DNA from: Anthoceros angustus
Taxonomy: Eukaryota > Streptophyta > Anthocerotopsida > Anthocerotales > Anthocerotaceae
Reading direction: 5' to 3'
NCBI GenBank assembly: GCA_010909165.1
Contig: VJWM01000044.1
Coordinates: forward strand, 2,232,001-2,296,000
DNA: 64,000 nt
Shown here: one piece after another, positions 46,601-57,740 of the stretch
How the letters are laid out: every line of letters starts with the position of its first letter
Numbering within the stretch: position 1 is the first letter of the stretch
Translations under genes and position numbers: made by a program
The notes under the pieces: generated by a model
Databases searched by the model: none
What the model saw: only the letters and a program-made list of their open reading frames with translations
Told to the model about the DNA's origin: nothing

Positions 46601-48283
46601 GTTCAGCATTGGTAGGTCCTTGTCCACGTGAATTTTTCTGTGCTGGTTATTTGAGTGTTAGCATATCACATCAACTTTTATTACCACTGTGTAGTGGAAG
46701 CAGGGATATGCTGTTGGGCCAGCTGGTTGATGTTCTGAGTGCCCATATTGGAGATGAATCCCCTGCAGTAAAGCGGCTGTGTGTCCAAGGCCTTATTCAA
46801 GTATGACAGCATGCCCCAACCTTTCTCAGCTCAAGCATATTTCCAAGTTCATCCCGCGATGGTGTTTCTTGTGTACTGCTTCGGTGCTGACCTCAAGTGT
46901 ACTATGCAGGTGCCCCATGAAAGAATGTCCATCTATTCATCACAGGTTCTAAGAGTTATAGTGGCTCTAATAGAGGACCCGGAAGAGGAGGTTGCGCTAA
47001 CAGCGGTGCAAGGTTTAGCAACAGTAAGCTTTGCTGATTTTTTAGACGCTACTCATTGTTTGTACCGTGCATTTTGGCCTTTCACCTCCATACCTTTCGC
47101 CGAACTGGTGGAATTTGTGAATGAGTATGTTGCAGGCTCTTGAGCTAGTTCCAGAGGAAACGGTTTCTCCACTACTCCTGAACCTATGCGTCCGACTCCG
47201 GTCCTTACAGGCACGTAATCACTGTCATTAGAGTTCTCAGATATTCAGGTGGTAACATTTGCTTCTTCTTGGTCTCACTTATACATTGCTCTTTCCAGGC
47301 TCGGCACAATGTCAGCATGCGAGCTGCAGCGTTTGCTGCACTGGGTGCAATGTGCAGGTTTGGTTCGGGGGCACAGCTCGAAGGTTTCCTTGAGCAGGTC
47401 ACACCTCCTATCCCGATCTTTTTAACCTGCTCCCGTTATGTATATTTCAGTAACATGGCACAGGCTTGCGTGGTTCCTCCTCGTCTCACAATCCTGTGAC
47501 TGTGTGACCTCTAGATCCACACTGTCCTGCCTCGCCTCCTCTTCCATGTAAATGATGAAGCACTTCCTGTCCGGCACGCCTGTAAGGTATTCGTCATGCT
47601 TGCCAATTGCTTCACCAATTGGTCTGTAGCTTAAACAAGGGGACCAAAAAAATGAAAACATCTTTCCTTGACCACCATGGGCAACTGGTCTCACAGAACA
47701 CCCTCCGACTAGTATCGCCATTGCTACATGCTGAGGATCTGCAAACCTTGACGAGCTCTCGTTCATTCGACATGAACCGCAGGTACCCTTCTTGCAACAC
47801 CAGTTCTCCCTGCGCCTGTCACTCACCTTGTGAGCCTGCAGTTTGATGGCTGTCCTCCCCTCTGCAGACTGGACTACGACGAATTTCTCCAGGACTTCAC
47901 CAAGCATCTGGCATCCCTCTTCAGCGACAGAACAGACACATACGTCACCTCTGCTCTGCAGGCAAGTAATCCAACCTCCTCCCCCCCTACTCATTCCAAT
48001 CCCCCCACACATCCTAGTCCTCTATCTAACCAGCTCACCATTGTGGCACCATGGCAAGCAGGCATTCGAAAGCCCATGGCCTCTCATCCAAGCAAACGCT
48101 GCCTACTTCGTTGGCTGCCTCCTCAGCCAACTCACCGACAAAAGGCCTCTGGCAGCTTACTTGCCACAGTTGACCAGCTCCTTGGTGCGAATGACAGCCA
48201 ATGCCCCAAGCGCAGTTGTGCGAGCCAAGTCTGCCTCGGCCTTGAGCATGCTCCTCGGGGAGATCCAAAGCCTCAGTGTCTGA
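37640..48283 (+). CDS. SGR6: SHOOT GRAVITROPISM 6-like HEAT-repeat protein (MROH1 family)
   Basis: A 10.6-kb gene of roughly thirty short exons with introns of about 60-130 bp. First exons: 37640-37682, 37785-37875, 37967-38021. Many downstream exons match the plant SGR6/maestro HEAT-repeat protein in order: [110 protein letters not shown] and, in the last exon (48062-48283), [17 protein letters not shown] then [15 protein letters not shown]. Arabidopsis SGR6 is about 1,700 residues and needed for shoot gravitropism, with a vacuolar membrane role. Around 38022-38215 and 38950-39330 exon phases do not close cleanly, so the model is incomplete or carries indels. The intron at 47962-48061 uses a GC donor. 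Fragments are duplicated at 30218-30800, and the last exon is copied at 50129-50271. Confidence 0.85.
39860..39981. repeat. 61-bp tandem duplication in an intron
   Basis: Two units starting at 39860 and 39921, each opening ATGTCACGTCTATTGC, essentially identical. They sit in the intron between the exon ending in the [13 protein letters not shown] segment and the exon opening [11 protein letters not shown], so the product is not affected. Confidence 0.9.
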
Positions 48284-49188
48284 CGCTGAGCCAATGTACG
48301 TCATATATACATACATGCATGGTCCCTTCTGTAACTGCAACACTGTATGAATCTACCGTTGCAATACAGCCGCGTGCCCCTCAGAAGAATCCCAGATCTC
48401 CGTCCTCTACCTCTCCCCGATTCCCCCCCGCGATCCGTCCAGATCCTGGCCGCTCCCGGTTAGGACTCCGCGGTTTGGAAACCGGGCCACTGACGCGTGC
48501 CGCCCACAACGTCTTGTGTCCGCTGCCTCCCACCTACCGTGTCACCAACTTCCGGCAGCCGGAGGTGACCAGTCGCGACGCCGTCGGGACAGGGCCGGTT
48601 TCGCCGTGGCGAAACTCTCCACTCTCCACTCTCCTCTGCCTTGCCGTTTCGAGATCTTATCCGGAAGCGAGACAAGAGCCGGTTGCTGACCAGGACGAGC
48701 ATGTAACGGACTCCGATTTGTAAGCGACAGCACTTGGAAATCGAAGATCGAGGTCGTGATTCGTGAGTCGTAATCGTAACAAATTGTGGTGTTTAATGAT
48801 ACTGATGACGCTGTCCGCGAGATAACCGTGTGATGCTTGTTTGTTTTGTAAGATGTCGCCCTTGGATTCATTTTATACGAAGAAGGGAAGAGGCGGGGCG
48901 TGGAGTTGATAGCCTATGGGGTGGGAAGTGGCGAAACCAGGCGAAACTCCGTTTTACTAGGCATGTTTTTGATGGCTGTGGACGTGACTGCGGCAGCCGC
49001 ATTGGAGGGCTTGCTGCTGGGAGGTGATGCCCGGGCCCCGGCCAAGCTGGAGGGAAAATCCGCGCGCGGCCATTGGCGGCTTCCAGCGGGAGCTCGGGCG
49101 ACGGGAGGGCGGGGTAGCGAATTTGCTTCGGGGTCGCGAGGGCGTGGTGTGGTGTGGTAGTGTCGGAGGGAGGTAGATAGGAGCTGGA
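48284..49188 (+). promoter_or_regulatory. SGR6-like 3' flank and upstream region of the accA-type gene (unit 1)
   Basis: 905 bp between the SGR6-like stop and the carboxyltransferase ATG; no gene recognised inside. It should contain the SGR6-like terminator region and the plastid-enzyme promoter. It is repeated at about 50272-51171. Confidence 0.5.
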
Positions 49189-50134
49189 ATGGCTTGCGCC
49201 GCGGCTGCTCTGCGCGCGGGTGTGGCAGTGGCAGTGGCAGGGGAGCACGGCAGAGCGGCAGCAGCGGGGGAGCTGCACAGCTCCCGCAATGGCGTCGGGG
49301 CCCGGCAGGCTAGGATCATGGCTGCCAGGCCTGCGGCAGGCAGCACGGACGGCAGAGCTGCGACACGGCGCCTGTCCGTCAGAGCTGGCAATGCCAAGAT
49401 TCGCAAGGGGAAGAAGAGCGAGGAGACGGAGTACCCCTGGCCTGACAAATTGAGCTCCAGCGAGGAAGGCTCGCTCACCTTCCTCTCGCGCTTCAAGCCG
49501 CTCCAGAACCCGCCGAAGCCGGTCACTCTGCCGTTCGAGCGGCCTCTGGTGGACCTGGCTAATAAGATTGACGAGGTGCGAGGCGTCAGGTTTTGCGGAG
49601 GTGGAGATCGGGGATGGATCTGTGGTGTGGCTGACTGTGTGTGGTGAATTGGAGTTGCAGGTGCGGGAGCTTGCGAATAAAACGGGGATGGATTTTAGTG
49701 AGCAGATTAAGGAGCTGGAGCAGAAGTATGACCAGGTTAGAGCTGTTGGAATGGGATCTTGTTCATGTTATGTGCGTCTGGCGGAGGCGGCTTCTCATAT
49801 CCATCCTGCTGATCGGTTTTGTGCGCAACAGGTTCGTCGGGATTTGTACTCGCAGCTGACACCGGTCCAGCGTTTAAGTGTTGCGAGGCATCCAAACAGA
49901 CCTACGTTTTTGGATCATGTTTTGAACATGACGGACAAGGTGGATCTCGCTGCTTGAGCTTTCGCATTTTCAGCTTTCACTCTTGTGGTTTGGATTATCT
50001 TGAGCATGTTTCTGTCTGCTGTGCTCAGTGGTTGGAGCTTCATGGGGACAGAGGTGGTTATGACGATCCAGCTCTGGTTTGCAGGATCGGGAAGATGGAA
50101 GGGATGAGCTTCATGTTCATAGGCCACCAAAAGG
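49189..50134 (+). CDS. CAC3: Plastid acetyl-CoA carboxylase carboxyltransferase alpha, 5' half (unit 1 copy)
   Basis: Exons 49189-49575, 49661-49735, 49832-49939 and 50029-50134, all in phase. They encode an Ala/Arg-rich plastid transit peptide (about the first 75 residues), then [61 protein letters not shown] and [20 protein letters not shown] then [10 protein letters not shown]. This copy has an intact frame. It stops at the duplication junction, where the exon runs into a copy of the SGR6-like last exon. As drawn it cannot make a complete enzyme unless transcription reads through unit 2 and splices to exon 5 at 52280. Its four exons look like the better version of the gene 5' end. Confidence 0.85.
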
Positions 50135-50271
50135 CCTCTGGCAGCTTACTTGCCACAGTTGACCAGCTCCTTGGTGCGAATGACAGCCAATGCCCCAAGC
50201 GCAGTTGTGCGAGCCAAGTCTGCCTCGGCCTTGAGCATGCTCCTCGGGAGATCCAAAGCCTCAGTGTCTGA
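50129..50271 (+). pseudogene. Copy of the SGR6-like last exon end
   Basis: Duplicates 48140-48283, the final ~47 codons and stop of the SGR6-like gene, with a one-base deletion in the GGGG run near 50248 (GGGG to GGG). It lies directly after the broken fourth exon of the unit 1 carboxyltransferase copy and has no upstream SGR6-like exons. Confidence 0.85.
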
Positions 50272-51171
50272 CGCTGAGCCAATGTACGTCATATATACAT
50301 ACATGCATGGTCCCTTCTGTAACTGCAACACTGTATGAATCTACCGTTGCAATACAGCCGCGTGCCCCTCAGAAGAATCCCAGATCTCCGTCCTCTACCT
50401 CCCGATTCCCCCGCGATCCGTCCAGATCCTGGCCGCTCCCGGTTAGGACTCCGCGGTTTGGAAACCGGGCCACTGACGCGTGCCGCCCACAACGTCTTGT
50501 GTCCGCTGCCTCCCACCTACCGTGTCACCAACTTCCGGCAGCCGGAGGTGACCAGTCGCGACGCCGTCGGGACAGGGCCGGTTTCGCCGTGGCGAAACTC
50601 TCCACTCCACTCTCCTCTGCCTTGCCGTTTCGAGATCTTATCCGGAAGCGAGACAAGAGCCGGTTGCTGACCAGGACGAGCATGTAACGGACCTGATTTG
50701 TAAGCGACAGCACTTGGAAATCGAAGATCGAGGTCGTGATTCGTGAGTCGTAATCGTAACAAATTGTGGTGTTTAATGATACTGATGACGCTGTCCGCGA
50801 GATAACCGTGTGATGCTTGTTTGTTTTGTAAGATGTCGCCCTTGGATTCATTTTATACGAAGAAGGGAAGAGGCGGGGCGTGGGAGTTGATAGCCTATGG
50901 GGTGGGAAGTGGCGAAACCAGGCGAAACTCCGTTTTACTAGGCATGTTTCTTGATGGCTGTGGGACGTGACTGCGGCAGCCGCATTGGAGGGCTTGCTGC
51001 TGGGAGGTGATGCCCGGGCCCCGGCCAAGCTGGAGGGAAAATCCGCGCGCGGCCATTGGCGGCTTCCAGCGGGAGCTCGGGCGACGGGAGGGCGGGGTAG
51101 CGAATTTGCTTCGGGGTCGCGAGGGCGTGGTGTGGTGTGGTAGTGTCGGAGGGAGGTAGATAGGAGCTGGA

Positions 51172-53622
51172 ATGGCTTGCGCCGCGGCTGCTCTGCGCGC
51201 GGGTGGCAGTGGCAGTGGCAGGGGAGCACGGCAGAGCGGCAGCAGGGGAGCTGCACAGCCCCGCAATGGCGTCGGGGCCCGGCAGGCTAGGATCATGGCT
51301 GCCAGGCCTGCGGCAGGCAGCACGGACGGCAGAGCTGCGACACGGCGCCTGTCCGTCAGAGCTGGCAATGCCAAGATTCGCAAGGGAAGAAGAGCGAGGA
51401 GACGGAGTACCCCTGGCCTGACAAATTGAGCTCCAGCGAGGAAGGCTCGCTCACCTTCCTCTCGCGCCTGCCGCTCCAGAACCCGCCGAAGCCGGTCACT
51501 CTGCCGTTCGAGCGGCCTCTGGTGGACCTGGCTAATAAGATTGACGAGTGCGAGGCGTCAGGTTTTGCGGAGGTGGAGATCGGGGATGGATCTGTGGTGT
51601 GGCTGACTGTGTGGTGAATTGGAGTTGCAGGTGCGGAGCTTGAATAAAACGGGATGGATTTTAGTGAGCAGATTAAGGAGCTGGAGCAGAAGTATGACCA
51701 GGTTAGAGCTGTTGGAATGGGATCTTGTTCATGTTATGTGCGTCTGGCGGAGGCGGCTTCTCATATCCATCCTGCTGATCGGTTTTGTGCGCAACAGGTT
51801 CGTCGGGATTTGTACTCGCAGCTGACACCGGTCCAGCGTTTAAGTGTTGCGAGGCATCCAAACAGACCTACGTTTTTGGATCATGTTTTGAACATGACGG
51901 ACAAGGTGGATCTCGCTGCTTGAGCTTTCGCATTTTCAGCTTTCACTCTTGTGGTTTGGATTATCTTGAGCATGTTTCTGTCTGCTGTGCTCAGTGGTTG
52001 GAGCTTCATGGGGACAGAGGTGGTTATGACGATCCAGCTCTGGTTTGCGGGATCGGGAAGATGGAAGGGATGAGCTTCATGTTCATAGGCCACCAAAAGG
52101 GCCGTAATACCAAGGAGAATATCTACCGAAATTTTGCTATGCCTACACCTAACGGGTGAGGCACCCGCATATTCGACTTTTGCTTCTGTGAACATCGAGT
52201 CGTCGTGTCTCATGCACACTAGAGGTGATACCAGTACTTGTCCTAATGTCTGAGATGATCGTTTTGCGACTGAGTGCAGCTACCGGAAGGCTTTACGATT
52301 GATGAGGCATGCTGACCATCACGGTTTCCCCATCTTGACCTTTATTGACACCCCTGGGGCATATGCTGGTCTTACAGCTGAGGAGCTTGGGCAGGTAAGT
52401 CTGTTTTGGCTTAAGGTCTCATAAGAGGAGAAAGGACAATCATGTCCGCAATCAATGCAGTCGCTGATTCTAGTTAAGATGGTGTTCATGATAAGTTTCT
52501 GAGCTCCTTCTTGATGCTCACCAGGGTGAGGCGATAGCTCACAATCTGAGAGAAATGTTTGGTCTTAAAGTCCCTATTATTACCACAGTGATAGGAGAGG
52601 GCGGGTCAGGGGGTGCTCTGGCCATCGGCTGCTGCGACAAGATGCTAATGCTGGAGAATGCGGTCTACTATGTTGCCAGGTACTGTCTCTTTTGTGTGCT
52701 CAATATGCATCTAGGTGAGCGATGTAGGGACAGAGGCTGTAGATCCATTTGGTTTGCTGGGGATTTTGAGTTGTATCTGGAAGTACGGCTTCAGTTACCC
52801 TTGATGAATGTTTGCTGCAGCCCTGAAGCTTGTGCGGCGATTCTCTGGAAGACTGCAGATGCTGCACCACAGGTACTTGAAGGCTCCAGCCCTTTTCCTC
52901 ACGCCTGTCCAGGGTTCTTGCAAGATTGATCTCAAGCAATTCTCATCCATTGATCTCGAATGGGTACCCTACGCAGGCCACGGAGGCATTGCGCATTACT
53001 AGTCATGAGCTTGCCAAGTTGGACATTGTAGACGAGGTCATCCCTGTAAGTGCCAAACTTCGAAATGTTAACTTTGCTACAGGTTTATCGTGAGGTGACT
53101 ACGGTATGAACTAAACTGTGTGTTCTTTTCTAGGAGCCTCTCGGTGGTGCCCATTCTGACCCCATTTCGACGTCAAAGGCTCTCAAGGCTGTCATCATGC
53201 GGCACATGCACGTGAGTTTCTTATTTGTGATGCTCAGTATGGAAAGTTTCCAAATGCCGTCATTGTGCCTTGTTTGACTGGTTACGATACGGCAGGAACT
53301 CTTGAAAGCGGACCCTGAGACACTGATGAGTCAACGAGTCGGTAAGTTCCGGAAAATGGGAGCGTTCGACGAAGGAGAGCCTGCAGATCCTCACATCAAG
53401 AGAAACATGAAGAAATCAGACATTGCAACAGAGGAGAACAACGAGAGCAAGTCATTACCTAATGGTTCTGCCCAGGTCCCGACTGAGAGTTCCGCTCCCC
53501 TGACCTCCTCCGCCTCTGATCCAACGGAGTCTGTCATTGCGATAACCTCATCGTCTAAGTACACAAGTGAGAGCTCGTTGTCTTTGAATTCTGTGAGCGG
53601 AGCCAATCACGCAGCCGACTAG
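51172..53622 (+). CDS. CAC3: Plastid acetyl-CoA carboxylase carboxyltransferase alpha subunit
   Basis: The 3' exons are complete and in phase: 51798-51905, 51995-52155, 52280-52394, 52525-52679, 52821-52872, 52977-53045, 53134-53211, 53296-53622. They encode the carboxyltransferase core ([69 protein letters not shown]) and a Ser/Thr-rich tail after a [12 protein letters not shown] segment. With the unit 1 version of exons 1-2 the protein would be about 508 residues. Here exons 1 and 2 (about 51172-51547 and 51629-51700) carry several short deletions, so the transit peptide and early mature region are frameshifted and the exon 1 donor is damaged. The alpha subunit works with plastid-encoded beta in the chloroplast stroma, transferring carboxyl to acetyl-CoA for fatty-acid synthesis. 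Confidence 0.9.
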
Positions 53623-53979
53623 AACAGTCGGGCATGCTATTCTGCATGACTTCTTCAGACTGCGATCTTCGCTTGTGTTCCTCTGATGAAATTGGAGGAC
53701 TGTAATCTAGTAGCAATGGAATACACAACTGTGCAACCATTTGTTTTAGTGATAAATAAATCTGATGGAAACATGAAAAGTTAACAAAGGATAACGTAGC
53801 AGAAATGATTCGTCAAATCCTGCTGGATCGTATGGAATACGGTCGGATTCGTTCGCAAATCAAATCAAGGATCCCTCTCCTACGCAGAGCAGTGGCGGTA
53901 GTTTCTTGTCTGCAACATTTCAAACCCTCAAGTAAGGTGAAACGTTTGACTACCAGAACAATGGCCAGTTTCTCGTCGT

Positions 53980-54540
53980 TCTCACAGTCCCTTACAACTG
54001 CAAAAACCAGCTGCAAATCGATGCACACGAGATCCATCCCTTACAACGATGTCTCTGTTTTCAACCCTAGACATGATCTCAGTCGACCTGTCGCACTCAC
54101 TGCACATTAGTACATTCTTCGTTACCACCAGCTTGGAGTGTTCAAGAGACCATACGCCAACGCTAGCTTCTCAGCGTGCCCGCAAAGCGCATCTTCCTTG
54201 TCCTTCTCAGACAGTTGCTCAACACCAACTTGGTGTGTGGTACGTGCCCCCCTTCTTTCTTCAGACGTGCCCTCATGGTCTCTACCTTGAGGGACACATC
54301 TTTTCTGCTTTCTCCCACCACAAACGTATGTACCTGCTCCTCACCTCAATGCCTGCTACTCCAGGTTTCATCCTAGCTCCTGTTACCTCTCTCCTTTTTT
54401 CAATCCTCTCAACATCTGCCCACCTACCTGCATCTGTATAGACATTTGCCATGAGCACAGATGCGGATGACCCCTGAGGCATCTTCCAGTTCGCCACACT
54501 TTGCATACTTGCATACTTCGCCACTAGCAGTCCTCTTACT
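53980..54540 (-). pseudogene. C-terminal relic of a DYW-type PPR protein
   Basis: Read on the minus strand from 54524: an E-motif-like ASVLMANVYTDAGRWADVER and KPGVAGIEV, then (shifted frame) QLSEKDKEDAL, CGHAEKLALAYGLLNTP, and a DYW-like tail with NVLMCSECDRSTEIMSR, RDIVVRDGSRVHRFAAGFCS and CKGL before a stop. Normal DYW domains have HxE...CxxC plus a terminal DYW. Here HSE is HAE, CxxCH is CSECD and the terminal tripeptide is lost. At least two frameshifts separate the parts and no PPR motif array precedes them. DYW domains are the cytidine deaminases of organelle RNA editing, so this is a trace of that gene family. Confidence 0.7.
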
Positions 54541-54544
54541 CACA

Positions 54545-55165
54545 GATTGTGGAAGCATGATCCAGACATCAAGGAATGCATCAGGGATAAAGGTGGGTTG
54601 TTGGGAAGGGAAGGATCAAGCAAGCCGGATTGTGGAAATCTACACAACACTCCACGGCATATCAACGCTGGCTACTATTTACAGCCTTCGATGGCATATA
54701 CGGGAGGACGATTTAAAGTGGATCCGGGACCATTATCATACACTCCGCTCGAAGTCTCGATTTGGGTTGGCGAGGAAATTGACATTCCTTTGAGTACTAA
54801 GTGGGGAGTGAATGACCAAAGACATATCGAAGACGCACATCTATATTATTTATATAGAATACCTATACTATTTTCAGTTTTCTTAATTAGTGTAGTATTC
54901 TCCCATATGGGAGACGAGCCCACTAAACACAGTGAGTGAGATCCTCAGTAAGTATACACAGCTATTTTTTAAACGGTAAATGGATTAGGGTCAACAGCCT
55001 GATGGAAAAGCGAGTGGATGGGCACATGCCCGGCTGGACGTGGACTGCTCGGTTCGATAGATCGTCTGGCATATGTTTGTTCCACCGTTTCGTGGAAAAC
55101 CAGCCTTAGACATCACAGCTTTTCTCGACTGCAGGCAAAGAAAGAGAGACAATAGCATGCTGTAT
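54545..55165. other. Inserted spacer without a recognised gene
   Basis: An open plus-strand stretch (54547-54939) has a hydrophobic end and no recognisable domain. Nothing else is seen. This segment is absent from the parental locus at 57.5-57.7 kb. Confidence 0.3.
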
Positions 55166-55255
55166 TCTATATTTCACTAGCAGAAAAGAATGGCTATGAA
55201 CAATTTCATGGCCCGGCAGCGGCAGCACATTCCAAGAGGCAAAGAATTGAGTTCG

Positions 55256-55684
55256 TCATCGGACACTCCCGTATATTGAGCACACCAGCCTTCGAGCATC
55301 ATCCAAAAGTGCCCACACGTCCAGATGCCCAGCCATGTCATCGCACTGTTTGAGCATGTCATCCATACTTCGACAATACTCGAGAATATGTTTCTTCTTG
55401 TTCCGCACCGCCGCAGCTATGGTGCAGAGGAGCAGATCACTGGAAGCCGGTGTCCTCGACTTTGAGCAAACATTTGCCTCAGAATTCCTTCGCAAGACCG
55501 CCCAGTCTGCCCAAATCACCTCCCACAAACCCAGGCTTTGCTCAAAAGTAAGCTCCCTGCGAAGAAGAACCAGGATCATCCGGTACACGAATGTGCAGTC
55601 CTCCGACCTTATCCTCACCAAGTGCTCATACAGCTCTGGATCTCCAGCTTTCAGAATGCGCGCTTCACCAGATCCAACTGCCAT
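55256..55684 (-). pseudogene. C-terminal copy of the TBC RabGAP gene
   Basis: Open frame for the last ~130 residues of the TBC protein (RILKAGDPELYEHLVRIRSE, WEVIWADWAVLRRNSEANV, DDMAGHLDVWALLDDAR), ending at the same stop. It keeps no catalytic Arg or Gln finger. It is joined upstream, across the 1.28-kb deletion, to sequence copied from the TBC/PsbP intergenic promoter region. About ten amino-acid changes relative to the parent suggest either slow decay or some constraint. Confidence 0.8.
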
Positions 55685-56433
55685 TGTATTCCAGTCCCAT
55701 CCATCCTGAAATCATGCCGAGCAGCGTGCATGAATCCAGTCGGTTGCTGCTCTCAGTTCCAGTCCGAGAGCAAGACGGACATGCCGAACAGCAAGCACAC
55801 GTGCCGACATAGCCAGCACCACGGGCTGGGCGACCACATGTTGGCTAGCAGGCTCGGGCACAGGCACAGCACCGGGCTCACCGCCAGCACCACCGCGTAT
55901 AAACACATGACTCGATCGCCCCCGGCTTCGTCTTCGCCTTCGTCTTCGGCGATCGTGCCTGCTTCGCTGGTCTGAGTTGTCTTGCGGCCCGGAAGCAGAA
56001 GACAGAAGTGGTGGGCTCTCAAGAGAGAATGAGAGACTTACTCGGGCTTCACCTTTACTTTACTGGTGGTCTGAAAAATATATATTAGCTTCACTTTCAG
56101 CGGGCATATATAGGGCAACGCTAGTTTGGCTGGATGGGGTGTCCTCGGACGAAACCTCACCCCCATATTGTGACCCACGAAAAGCACAACATCTGCTATA
56201 AAAAAGAAAACATCTATTCCATTCGTTTCATTCTTTCCTGCCCTGCGAGGCGGAGCAGCGACCACCTCCAGCGATGCCGCCTCCCCTGGCCTCGGCTTCA
56301 CACACACTCGGGAGCTCCATGTGGCTGGGGTCTTTAAGGCTTTCACAGTCATGAGAAGGGAGGAATGAAATAGGGTATTGTTACGCAATGCGCTCCAATT
56401 CATGACCAGCAACTAGCCGCCGCGCTCATCACA

Positions 56434-57290
56434 ACAGCTTGTCAGCGAGGGTGACAAGCCTCTGGTGCATGGAGTCGAATTCCGCTTGAAGACGTTTCCG
56501 CGCGCTGCTGGAACCTCCACACCATCTCCTGTGATGAGCAAACAAGTTAGTCTGGAGGGAAAAGTAATGTACCAAGTCTTTTTTGTGAATCGCACCCGCA
56601 CAAGACCGCGCAGGCGAGTACATGCTCGCAAAATGTCTACCGACGACCTCGATTGCGGCACATTCGCACGCCGTCGTCAGTCCATGGACCAAAGACTGCG
56701 CGCGCAGCTTGTTACCAGGTACTGTAACAACCTAGCGGTCAAGATGTGTAGGTGATGAAACGATCCGGCGCCGTTCGAATGCTTTCAGGTGGATACGACC
56801 TAAGAGTTTGCAGCAAGATTGACCTAAGCCATCCCTTCGGTGCCTCACAGGGGATGATGACGCCTGACCTGGTGAACGTGACCAGTTCATTTCAACATCA
56901 CTTCCACCTTCATCCTCCTAAAGCTTTGATACGGCATCCCCCATGAAAAGTGTTCCAAGTGGTTTGGATCCAAGCTGCCCACTGCCTGCAACAGACCTAA
57001 TCAGGCCATGCCTGGGAAGCAGCCTTTCCCTGAACCGGGTTTGCAAGACGAGCAGAGACTTTCTAGAAACGAGTGCCTCGTGCACCAAGTCATCACCTCC
57101 AGATGCTGCCAAATCCAAGACATTTTGAGATCAACGAAAGCAAATCCATCCTCAACTAGGATTGGCAGCACTCTAAAACAATTCAAAGACAGCTTCCAAC
57201 AGTTGGTGAACCTCGTATGTACAGTGTTGGCGAGTAGGAGTCAAGTAGAGGAGCCTCCAGCGCTTCCAGTACGTTAGCCAGGCCCTTTCA
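56434..57290 (-). other. Possible unresolved minus-strand exons
   Basis: Two plausible exon pieces on the minus strand: about 57110-57025 (GGDDLVHEALVSRKSLLVLQ then TRFRERLLP) and about 56521-56434 (SSARKRLQAEFDSMHQRLVT then LADKLL, stop, preceded by an acceptor-like AG). Both are amphipathic helical segments. I could not join them in phase or recognise a family. This could be a small coiled-coil gene or a relic. Confidence 0.25.
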
Positions 57291-57740
57291 GTTTCACATT
57301 GGCTTTAACTGTAGATGTACTTCAACCTCGAACTGTCTGGGAGAGGACGTTATTAAGGATGACCGCAGAAAATCGATTTGCATCCACTGACCTAATCGTC
57401 CTTGAGGGAATGTGCTACGACCAACACCACATAATCATAAACTTTCCCAGCATAAGCACCTGATGAAATTGAAGGACTCTAATCAAGTAGCAGTGGAATA
57501 CACAATGCCATTCTATTTCAGTGGCATAAAAGAATGACTAGAACAACACAATGACAAGAAACCGACACAATTGTGACAGCCAAATGCAACCAAGTTATCT
57601 GGAAGACTCCGAAGCGTGCAGCTGGGTGCACCGTCAATTTTTATTCAAGTGAGCACCATAATTTGAAGGAAAGAATGCCCCATAGCTATGTACAAACTCA
57701 TGCTCCGACAACACATTCGAAGGGCAAAGAATTGAGTTCG
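57291..57740. other. 3' flank of the TBC gene
   Basis: No gene recognised. The part at 57459-57530 recurs at 53690-53770. Confidence 0.4.

Larger units (their letters stand above)
48140..52094 (+). repeat. 2-kb tandem duplication spanning SGR6-like 3' end and accA-type 5' half
   Basis: Unit 1 is about 48140-50128 (1989 bp), unit 2 about 50129-52094 (1966 bp). All three edges share the hexamer AAAAGG (48140, 50129, 52095). Each unit runs from inside the last SGR6-like exon, through the intergenic region, to the fourth exon of the carboxyltransferase gene. Unit 2 has many 1-3-nt deletions relative to unit 1, concentrated in GC-rich and homopolymer positions, and almost no substitutions. Confidence 0.92.
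53690..56310. repeat. Decayed partial copy of the TBC/PsbP locus with insertion and deletion
   Basis: Three blocks match the downstream locus in the same order. 53690-53770 resembles 57459-57530 (TGATGAAATTGGAGGACT). 55166-55725 resembles 57720-58217. 55738-56310 resembles 59500-59945. Relative to the parent, about 1.28 kb of TBC coding sequence is deleted at about 55725-55738, and about 1.2 kb is inserted between 53.8 and 55.2 kb, including a PPR-DYW relic. Divergence includes many substitutions, so this is an old duplication. Confidence 0.8.

Noticed and set aside
47422-48012. 196-residue minus-strand open frame
   Set aside because: Antisense to well-supported SGR6-like exons.
54547-54939. 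130-residue plus-strand open frame
   Set aside because: No recognisable domain, no conserved neighbour, and it lies in decayed duplicated DNA.
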